64,000 bases of DNA from a virus. The DNA lies in IMG/VR virus record IMGVR_UViG_3300043399_000297, positions 124,001-188,000 of that record. One strand, 5' to 3'. The notes beneath the pieces are model-generated. The model was not told where the DNA came from and made no database searches. It saw nothing but the letters and a program-made list of their open reading frames with translations. Positions 40,504 through 50,100 of the stretch are shown here, in pieces. The translations under genes were made by a program, and so were the position numbers. How positions within the stretch are numbered: position 1 is the stretch's first letter; each line of letters opens with the position of its first letter.

Positions 40504-40507
40504 ATAC
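40499..40507 (+). promoter_or_regulatory. Late promoter element
   Basis: AATAAATAC overlaps the gp16 stop codon; predicted start about 40512, followed by AGAGG ahead of the ATG at 40532. Confidence 0.65.
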
Positions 40508-40531
40508 ATAATAGAATATTAGAGGCCACTA

Positions 40532-41158
40532 ATGAAAAGTTTAAAATACTACCTGATGGAATCAATACACACTTACAACTATAGAATTAGAGTTGCGGGT
40601 GACATTGATGACAATAAACTAGAGTTGCTAAAATACAACTTACAAAAGTTTAGCCCAGTTCGCATTAGCGAACCTAAAACTACTCCTATTCAGAAAGCAG
40701 TTGCAGGATTTCCTGGCATCAATAACGAGAGAGTTACAACAATTGAAATGGATTGTCGTTATCCTGTAATTGATGCATTTGTAAAGCAGATGGCACAACT
40801 ATTAGGTATTGATCCAAATCGTGTAAGAATGGTCAATACTAACTATGATGATAGTATAGACAGTGAAATGGACGGATATGTCAATCAAATGGATCACAGT
40901 CCTCTATTAACTCACGAAGAACTTGAAGAACAGCACGGTGCAAAAGATGCAGTTAAAGCATATGGAAATATGTATCTTGACAGCATTAAAGAGCAGACCA
41001 AAGACGATAAGATTGTAATCCCGTTTGAAGGAAAACCCACTCCACCTGCATTCGATCCATTTAAGCCAGAGACATATGTAGATAAGAAGGGCCAAACAAG
41101 CCCGATGAGTCATATCACTCGTCCTGCAAAGCCACAAACCGGCGCACACAAGGGATAA
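40532..41158 (+). CDS. Conserved late protein, 208 aa (structural region)
   Basis: The N-terminal block SLKYYLMESIHTYNYRIRVAG and the segment KTTPIQKAVAGFPG recur in T4-like phages of aquatic bacteria beside head genes, without a clear function. A ferredoxin-like alpha/beta domain (about 15-105) is suggested by the pattern; the rest is acidic and Pro-rich. It is followed after four bases by the large acidic protein. Confidence 0.6.
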   Translation: MKSLKYYLMESIHTYNYRIRVAGDIDDNKLELLKYNLQKFSPVRISEPKTTPIQKAVAGFPGINNERVTTIEMDCRYPVIDAFVKQMAQLLGIDPNRVRMVNTNYDDSIDSEMDGYVNQMDHSPLLTHEELEEQHGAKDAVKAYGNMYLDSIKEQTKDDKIVIPFEGKPTPPAFDPFKPETYVDKKGQTSPMSHITRPAKPQTGAHKG

Positions 41159-41162
41159 TAAG

Positions 41163-44024
41163 ATGAAAGATATTTTAGATAAACTTACGGAACTTGAAGC
41201 GACTGCGCCGAAGCCAAAGAAGATGTTAACTGAAGATTCAGCTACTCCTCCTGTAAATACTAGCCCAGCTACATTGAAAGACTTCTTTGAATCAGCATTG
41301 AACAAGATACCTATCCCAGGCGAAAAGACTGGCGGAGGAGTAGGTCAGCCTGCATTCTTAGCAACTACTGACCCACAACTTCAAAAAACATTAGGTCCTA
41401 TGATCGATCAATTAGCAAAAGATAAAAAATTAGTAATGATGACTCCGGGACAGCCTGGACAGCCGGCTGGTACACAGACAGCTACTCCGGGGCAACCGGC
41501 ACAAGCTGGTGCAACTGGCCAGCCACAAGCAGGACAACAGCAAATGCGTGAAGGAAATGATACAGTAGAAGAAATCATTCAAACTCTTAAGGCAAGAGGT
41601 AAGGCAGCATTACCGAGGATTACTAGCGAAATTATTGATTTTGTGAAAAGTAATCCGAAGTTTGCATTAGTTGAGCCCTATAAAGGCTATTATAAAATTG
41701 TGCCGGATGCAGACAAGGATAATCACGTTTTTCCTGATCGTGGCGGACGAATTATTGTCAGTGGCGGACAGGCACTTAACGAAAGAGACGAAGGTAAGCC
41801 AGGCAAGAACTTTGCTAAGATTGCTAAGAGTGCCGGTAAGCGTTATGGTAGTAAGGAAGCTGGTGAACGTGTAGCCGGCGCAGTTCGTGCAAAGCTAGCA
41901 AAGCAAGGTAAACTTGAAGAAGAAATGGATGAAGGTCTCGGAGACAAAATCAAGAAAGGTGCTAAATCAGTAAAGCGTTGGGGTCAAGGATGGGATATAG
42001 GTCGTAACACAGCCTCTGTGAAATATGACACCGACACTCTTAGCCCCGATGCAGTTGATTGGACGCTTGGTAGAGATTCAGTAGAACATTCACCACTTGA
42101 TTTACAACAAAAGCTACTCAAGCGCAAAATGAGAAAAGGCGAACTTGAAGAAGGCGCAAAGGTTGATCGCATGGTCAAGCACATTGAAAAGTCAGAGCGT
42201 AAGCTAGGCAAGAGTAAAGAAAAGGCTTCGGACATTGCCTGGGCAACTGCTAACAAGCGTGGTATGCTTGACAATAAGAATAAGAAAGTTAAAGAAGCTG
42301 ATATCCCATCAACACAAGGCGTAGATACAGAAGGCGCAAATCTCGGTGCTGGCAGAAGCCCAACAACACTTGAAGGAAAAACTATGAAGAAATTAAAGCC
42401 AGACTTTTTTGATGCTGACGGTGATGGCAACAAGAAAGAGCCAATGAAAAAAGCTATCAAAGATAAAAAGAAATTGAAGGAAGGTGCAAGTCGTATTGAT
42501 CTTGCTCGCCGTAGAGGACATTTACACGGTTTAGAAAATGCAGAACATTGTGGTTCTAAGTATGAAGACTTAGATGAGCGCAAAGCATATTGTGAAGGTT
42601 ATAAGACCGGACTTGACGAATGCTATGGAATGGGCGTTTACGAAGCTGCTCCCGCAATGCCGCCTGCAACAGTCGGTGGTATGGCAGACGGTGCTATGGA
42701 TGAGGGCAAGTTTGGTAAAGCTTTGGCTACAGCAGCCGGCATTGGCACTTTAGCAGCAGGTGCTGGTATGGCAAAAGGTGCATACGACTACCATAAGACA
42801 GATCCGCGCATCGGTATGTCACAGTATGATTTGGACAAGATGGGCGGAAGAGATTTCACTAAAGAAGATGAGTTTGATGAAGGTAACGCCTTTAGCAAAG
42901 CCGTAAGAGACGCAAAGAGCGATGGGATTCAGCCTGGTGAAACAATCAGAGTAGGTGGGAAAACTTACCCAGTTAAGGAAGAGGATTATGCATTTGAATC
43001 ACTTGATCGTCAATTGAATGCATTACTTAACGAAGGTGAAGTAAACGAAGGACTCTCTGTGTCAGTTTCTAAGGGACAGCAGAATAGCCCTGACTCAGTA
43101 ACTATCACTGCACAAGATGCTGACGCCGATCAACTATTACAGCTTGTAAAGCACGCTGGTTTAGGATTGTTTGGTGATGATCACGCAGAACCATCAAGTG
43201 CAATGTCAGTTCAACCTGCACACGGTGAGCCTGATGAAGTTGGCTCAGGTGGAGTAGATATTGACGTAGTAGATGGTTCTGACGATATGCTTTCTCTTAT
43301 GCAGAAATTAACCGGAATTCAAGGAACAGATATGGATGACGGTGACGAAGATTATGCTGATGAAAAAGGTTCAAGTGACGAATTTCACAGCCACGATGAT
43401 TCAGATGACGAAGAAGGTGATGAAGAAAACACCGATGAATCAACTTGCAACGAATGCGGTATGATGGAAACAAAGTGCTGCTGTGGTGACAAGGAAGAAG
43501 TTGACGAAGTAGAAACTCCAGATCAACAGGAATTTGAAGTAGCTGAAGAAACTGACGCACAAGCAGATGAAGAAGCGGAATCACAAGAAGATGCTGCATT
43601 AGCAGGTGCAGATTCTGGAAATGATGAAGAAGTTACTGAATCATTTTTTGAAATGCTTCAGCGTTTAGACAGTTTAGCAGAAGGCTCAGGTGATAAGCCA
43701 AAGCATCCTGAACACGATAAGAAGGATGACAAGGACTATGATGACGCTGAAGATGATGAAGAAGACGACGAAGAAGACCTAACTGAAGGCCTTAACGAAT
43801 GGGCTAATCAAGTAGGTAAGGGTCCAGGTAAGGGCACAGATGCTAGCTTTGAAGAAGACATTGAGTTTATGACTAAAGTTATTGCTGGTGGACTCAACAA
43901 GCCTAAGTCAACTGGTCAGACTACAGTTCCTGTAATTGCTGGTCAACACGAGCGTATGCACGATCACGTTGGTAAGACAAGCGACACCGTTGATGACTGG
44001 ACTAAGTTAGCCGGAATTAAGTAA
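41163..44024 (+). CDS. Large acidic modular head-type protein with many protease-like sites, 953 aa
   Basis: A mosaic of short modules: a Gln/Pro/Gly linker (PGQPGQPAG), a basic KIAKSAGKRYGSKEAGERVAG unit, a KSKEKASDIAWATANKRGML unit, an EF-hand-like FFDADGDGNKKEPM, a Cys cluster (CNECGMMETKCCCGD) and a very acidic C-terminus. Between modules, motifs such as LEEG, LKEG, LNEG, LAEG, LTEG and MDEG recur; L-x-E before G fits the cleavage rule of T4 prohead protease gp21. This suggests an internal head protein processed during maturation and perhaps injected. Terminator downstream. Confidence 0.6.
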   Translation: MKDILDKLTELEATAPKPKKMLTEDSATPPVNTSPATLKDFFESALNKIPIPGEKTGGGVGQPAFLATTDPQLQKTLGPMIDQLAKDKKLVMMTPGQPGQPAGTQTATPGQPAQAGATGQPQAGQQQMREGNDTVEEIIQTLKARGKAALPRITSEIIDFVKSNPKFALVEPYKGYYKIVPDADKDNHVFPDRGGRIIVSGGQALNERDEGKPGKNFAKIAKSAGKRYGSKEAGERVAGAVRAKLAKQGKLEEEMDEGLGDKIKKGAKSVKRWGQGWDIGRNTASVKYDTDTLSPDAVDWTLGRDSVEHSPLDLQQKLLKRKMRKGELEEGAKVDRMVKHIEKSERKLGKSKEKASDIAWATANKRGMLDNKNKKVKEADIPSTQGVDTEGANLGAGRSPTTLEGKTMKKLKPDFFDADGDGNKKEPMKKAIKDKKKLKEGASRIDLARRRGHLHGLENAEHCGSKYEDLDERKAYCEGYKTGLDECYGMGVYEAAPAMPPATVGGMADGAMDEGKFGKALATAAGIGTLAAGAGMAKGAYDYHKTDPRIGMSQYDLDKMGGRDFTKEDEFDEGNAFSKAVRDAKSDGIQPGETIRVGGKTYPVKEEDYAFESLDRQLNALLNEGEVNEGLSVSVSKGQQNSPDSVTITAQDADADQLLQLVKHAGLGLFGDDHAEPSSAMSVQPAHGEPDEVGSGGVDIDVVDGSDDMLSLMQKLTGIQGTDMDDGDEDYADEKGSSDEFHSHDDSDDEEGDEENTDESTCNECGMMETKCCCGDKEEVDEVETPDQQEFEVAEETDAQADEEAESQEDAALAGADSGNDEEVTESFFEMLQRLDSLAEGSGDKPKHPEHDKKDDKDYDDAEDDEEDDEEDLTEGLNEWANQVGKGPGKGTDASFEEDIEFMTKVIAGGLNKPKSTGQTTVPVIAGQHERMHDHVGKTSDTVDDWTKLAGIK

Positions 44025-44038
44025 TTTTACTACAAACT

Positions 44039-44072
44039 AAAATAGCCGGGCTAGTTCCCGGCTATTTTTTTG
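44039..44072 (+). terminator. Rho-independent terminator
   Basis: AATAGCCGGG-6 nt-CCCGGCTATT with a run of seven T after the stem. It ends the unit of the acidic head-type gene. Confidence 0.92.
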
Positions 44073-44095
44073 GCTATCGTCAATTCTCCCAAAAA

Positions 44096-44104
44096 GATAA
44101 ATAC
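44096..44104 (+). promoter_or_regulatory. Late promoter element
   Basis: GATAAATAC directly after the terminator; predicted start about 44109; AGAAGG precedes the ATG at 44128 of the giant fibre gene. Confidence 0.7.
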
Positions 44105-44127
44105 ACTATAAGAAGGTATTTTAACGG

Positions 44128-47100
44128 ATGAGCCAACGCAATATAGATTTTGGTAGTTTTCCAAATGATCCCGGTGCAGATGCAATTAGAACCGCTTTTC
44201 AGAAAGTTCAAGAGAACTTTAGTGAGCTTTTCGCCGGTCAAGAACAGCAAGCTGTTCTTTCGGTAAACAAGACACCGGGTGCGGGAATTACAGTAAATGC
44301 TCCTACAGGAAATGTAGTAGTTAGTGCAAAAATTGCTTGTGTGCAGATACAAACCTCTACATTAGGTTTGGGTACCGGCGCTGGCCCTAATACTGCAAAC
44401 GTTGCTATTATTACTCAAGGTACAACCCCTTTCATTATTGACATTCCTGAAACAGTAAACAACGTAGCAAATATTAACTTAAGTAATACTTTAGTAACGA
44501 ATAATGTAGTAGCAAATGCTAACATAAGTGCTAATAATATTTCAGTTACGTCAAACATATCGTCCGGTAATATCTCTGCCACCAATCTTGCACTATCTGC
44601 AAATGCTAATGTTAGCAATGTAAATGCAGCAAACGGGACGTTTACTGCCAATGTAAGCGCAGTAAACTATAGTGGAACAACATTAGCCACAACCGGTAAT
44701 ATTACAACTAGTGCTGGGTTTTTAGTTGCACCAAATGCCAGTATTTCCGGAAACATTACATCAGGAAATGCTAATTTGGGTAATTTAGCTAAAGCTAATT
44801 ATTTCCAAGGTGATGGTAGTCTATTAACCAATGTTACTTCTGCTGCTAACTCACAGATAGTATTAGGTACAAGCAATGTAAAAATACCCACATCAGGTGG
44901 CAATGTTAATACTTCAGTTGGTGGTGTAGCTAATGTTTTGGTTGTAACAACAACCGGTGCAAATATAACAGGCACATTAAATGCAACCGGAAATAGTAAT
45001 GTTGGTAACTTAGGTACAAGTGGACTTATTACTGCTACTGGCAACATTACCGGTGGCAATTTAATCGGTACACTGGCAAATGGCAATAGTAACGTTTCTA
45101 TTCCAGCAGCAGCCGGCAATGTTAATATTTCAGTCAATGGAACAGCTAATGTTCTTGTCACTACTAGCACAGGAATCAATGTTGCTGGCACACTAAATGC
45201 AACTGGTAATAGTAATGTCGGTAACTTAGGTACAAGTGGACTTATTACGGCTACTGGAAATGTCACCGGCGGTAATATCAACACATCTGCTAAGGTTGTA
45301 GCATCAACATTAACATCAAACGTAGCAACAGGTACTGCTCCTTTAACAGTCACATCAACAACTCGTGTAGCTAACTTGAATGTTGCCTATGCAAACGTAA
45401 GTGATTTTGGAGCAGTTACTGCACAAACTACAGGAACATATTATCCAGTTTTTGTAAGTGGTAGTTCAAGTGCAAATTATGCTTTGGGCGCAAATAGCGT
45501 ATTCAGTGCTAACTTGGCAAACGGCGCATTGATTGCTACTACATTCGTCGGCGCATTGAGTGGCGCTGCAACAAGTGCAACTACAGCTGGTACAGTGACA
45601 ACAGCAGCGCAACCAAATATTACAAGTGTAGGCAATCTCACTTCATTGATTGTAATCGGTAATATTACAGGCGGTAATTTAATTGGTCCTCACGCGAACG
45701 GCACAAGCAATGTCAATATTCCAACTGCTAGTGGTAATGTTAACGTTTCGGTTGGTGCAACTCCCAATGTTCTTGTCATTACTTCAACCGGCATAAATGT
45801 TGCGGGCACATTAAACGCGACCGGCAATGCTAATGTCGGTAATATCGGTGCTACTAATGCAAACGTAACTGCGATCACGGCAACCGGCAATGCTAATGTC
45901 GGTAATATCGGTGCTACTAATGCAAACGTAACTGCGATCACAGCAACCGGCAATGCTAATGTCGGTAATATCGGTGCTACTAATGCCAACATAACTGCAA
46001 TCACCGTATCAGCTAATGCTAACGTAGGCAACTTAGGCACAACTGGACTTATTACTGCAACCGGAAACATTACAGGTGGCAATTTACTTGGTACTCACGC
46101 GAACGGCACAAGCAATGTCAATATTCCAACTGCAAATAGTAACATCAATCTTAGTGTTAATGGATCAGCAAATGTTCTAGTCGTGACTAGCACAGGCGTT
46201 AATGTTGCTGGTACATTTAATTCAAGTGGCAATGCTAACGTAGGCAACTTAGGCACAACTGGACTTATTACGGCTACTGGAAATATTACAGCGACCGGCA
46301 ATGTAAGCGGTGGTAATTTATTAACCTCAGCCGCAGTCATTGCAAGCACATTAACTTCCAATGTTGCAACTGGTACTGCTCCTTTAACAGTTACCTCAAC
46401 AACTCGCGTCAGCAATTTGAATGTTAATTACGCCAATGTAAGTGACTTCAATGTTGTAACTGCTCAATCTACAGGTACTTATTACCCGACATTTATTAAT
46501 GGAAGCTCAACTGCAAATTATGCATTAGCTGCTAATAGTGCGTTCAGTGCAAATCTTGCAAATGGTGCATTAACTGCTACGACATTTGTTGGGTCATTAA
46601 GCGGAGCTGCTACGAGCGCAACTACAGCCGGTACAGTGACCAATGCTGCTCAGGGCAATATAACCTCAGTCGGCACATTAACAAGTTTAAATGTAAGCGG
46701 AAACATCACCGCACCAAACATCACAGCTAATACAGGAATATTTGCAGGTAACGGGTCTGGATTAACTAATCTAACTGGTGCAAATGTGACAGGAACTGTG
46801 ACAAGCGCAACTAATGCTGCTGCTGTTCTACAAAACACTTCAAGTGCAACTACCGTTTACCCAACATTCAGCACATCAAGTGCAAATGGAAACTCAAGTG
46901 CAGTTATCAATACAGGAATCACCGCTAACTTAGCAAATGCAAGTATAACTGCTACAACATTTGTAGGTGCTCTATCAGGTGCTGCTACAACAGCAGGAAC
47001 TGTAACAACAGCATCACAACCAAACATTACAAGTGTTGGCAATTTGTCAAGCTTGACAGTAACAAGTAATATTACATCAGGTAATGCTAATCTCGGTAAC

Positions 47101-50100
47101 TTAGCTAAAGCTAATTATTTCCAAGGGGACGGCGGATTACTTTCTAATATCTCTGTAGCAGCCGGCTCATATATTCTCAATGGTACAAGTAACGTTACAG
47201 TTGATGCAAGTGGCAACGTAAGAACGAGCGTTGCAGGCAATGCTAATATATTCATCGTTACAGGCGCCGGCGCCAATGTTAACGGAACATTCACTGTAAC
47301 TGGAAACGCTAATGTTGGTAATCTAAACGGCGCCAATACTATTGCAGGTAATTATCTAACAGGAACATTAACTACTGCATCGCAACCTAATATCACTAGT
47401 GTAGGAAACTTGACTTCATTAACGATGGCAGGTATTGCTAATCTAGGTCCTAACGGTAATGTAATTATTACGGGTGGAACGAATGGCGCATTCTTAAAGA
47501 CGAATGGATCTGGATCATTATCTTGGGATACTGCAACATTAGTTCCTGCGCAAGGTTTGAATACACAAGTTATCTTCAACGACGGCGGATCAACTTATGC
47601 AGGTAATGCTAATCTAACGTTCAACAAGACTACCGGTAATTTAAGTGTAGGCGGTGGATTAACTGTAACAGGCACTTCTACATTTGGAAACGTGTATGCT
47701 AATTCAGGCACAATAGGTGCTTCGTTATTGACCGGTACATTAACTACAGCAGCACAACCTAATATCACGAGCATAGGAGCATTAAGTTCATTAATCGTTA
47801 ATGGTAATATTAATGCTAGTAGTTTAACATTAAGCAACTATGCTAATGCTAAGTTTTTAACAGCTACTGCTGGAACATTAACCGCTAGCACTCCTGCCAT
47901 AAGTGTAACCCAAACTTGGAATAATGCGAGTGTCGCATTTACGGCGATAACAGCGAATATAACTGACACCGCTAGTGCAGCGGGTTCTGAGTTAATTGAC
48001 TTGCAGGTAGCTGGTGTGACTGAATTCGCAGTAGACAAATCAGGAAACGGAACATTTGCCGGAACTCTTACTGTAACAGGAAATGCTAATGTTGGTAACT
48101 TAGGTACTGCTGGTCTTATTACTGCAAGTGGTAATATTACAGGCGGCAATTTAAATACATCAGGCAATGTTACTGCATCAAGATTAATTTCAAATGTTGC
48201 AACAGGCACTGCACCATTTGTTGTCACTTCTACTACGCAGGTAGCAAATCTCAGTGTTGCGACAGCAGGTTCTGCTACCACAGCAGGTTCTGCTACCACA
48301 GCAGGAACGGTAACAACTAATGCTCAACCTAATATTACTAGCGTTGGTACATTAACATCACTCGGAGTAAGTGGAAATATCACGGCTGCAAATATTACTG
48401 CAAACACAGGAATCTTTGCCGGAAATGGATTTGGACTAACTAATTTGACTGGTGCTAATGTAACCGGAACAGTTAGCAGTGCAACGAATGCTGCTGCATT
48501 ATTACAGAACACGAGTGCAGCAACTACCGTTTACCCAACATTCAGCACATCAAGTGCAAATGGAAACTCAAGTGCAGTTATCAATACAGGAATCACCGCT
48601 AACTTAGCAAATGCAAGTATAACTGCTACAACATTTGTAGGTGCTCTATCAGGTGCTGCTACAACAGCAGGAACTGTAACAACTGCTGCACAAGGCAATA
48701 TAACCTCAGTCGGAACTTTAACTTCACTTAATGTTAGTGGTAATATCACTGCTCCCAATATTACTGCTAACACCGGCATATTCGCAGGTAACGGATTTGG
48801 ACTTACAAATATTGCAGGCGGTAATGTTACTGGTCAGGTTGGTAACGCATTAGTTGCCGGCACAGTATATACGGCAGCACAACCCAATATTACAAGTGTC
48901 GGCACCTTGTCTAGCTTGAGCGTAACTGGAAACACGACTAGTGGTAATTTAATAGGTACATTAGCAAATGGTAATAGTAATATTGCTATCACTTCGAATG
49001 CGAACATCACATTCTATGTAGCAGGTAATGCTACAGCGAGAGCAGTGTTCACGACAACCGGTGCAAACATTAATGGTACTGCTAACATAACAGGAAATGC
49101 TAATGTCGGTAATTTGGGTGCTGCACAAGTATTTGCAACCGCAAATATTACAGCTCCGCAGATTATTTCAAATATTGCTACTGGTACTGCTCCATTCGTC
49201 GTAACTTCTACTACCCAAGTAGCAAACCTAAGCGTTGCTACCGCAGCTAGTGCAACTACTGCTGGTACAGTTACAACTAATAATCAGCCAAACATTACAG
49301 GTGTCGGTACATTAACTAACCTTTCTGTAGCTGGAAATATAACAGCCGGCAATGCAAATGTAACCGGACAGTTAATATCTACCCTAGCTACTGGCAATGC
49401 TCCTATTCTAGTAAGTTCTACCACTAAAGTGGCCAATCTCAATGCTGATTTATTAGATGGTTATGATACCGCTACTGCAAACACCGCGAACACGGTCGCA
49501 ATAAGAGATGCAAATGGCAACGTTTCTGCTAATTTCTTTGTCGGTAACGGTAGTCAACTAACAGGTATCATTACAAGCGTATCTAATGTAACAAACGGAA
49601 CGTCTAATCTCAATATTGCAACGTCCGGCGGTAATGTTACGGTTAGTGTTGCGGGTAATGCTAATGTAGTTACAGTAACTGGTACCGGTGTTAATGTCTC
49701 CGGCACGTTAAATACAACAGGTAATGTTTCGTTTACTGGTGCAAATGTAAGTGTAGGAAATGTCTCAAATCTTAAGATTACCGGCGGAACTGCAAATGCA
49801 TTGTTGCAGACTGATGGTACAGGTAATCTGAGTTGGACTACTCCAACTACTGCATATGTATATACTCAATCTGTTGCTGCTACAAGTTGGGTAATAACTC
49901 ACAACTTAGGTATTCAGTATGTTAATGTTCAACTCGTAGATGCAACAGGAAATAGTTGGACTGGTAGATATAACTATCCAACTATCACATTTAATAATAC
50001 AAGTGCATTAACTGTAACTTTCGATAGCGCACAAGCTGGATATGCCGCTGTAACTTCAGGCGGGGGATCACAGGGTCCTCAGGGCCTTCCGGGAGCATCA

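Noticed and set aside
41984-42583. 199-codon minus-strand frame
   Set aside because: It lies fully inside the large acidic protein, whose codon pattern and modules are convincing. The antisense frame has Ser/Leu-rich shadow composition.
45826-46014. CRISPR-like regular repeats
   Set aside because: The units are in frame, continuous and without unique spacers; they encode fibre repeats.
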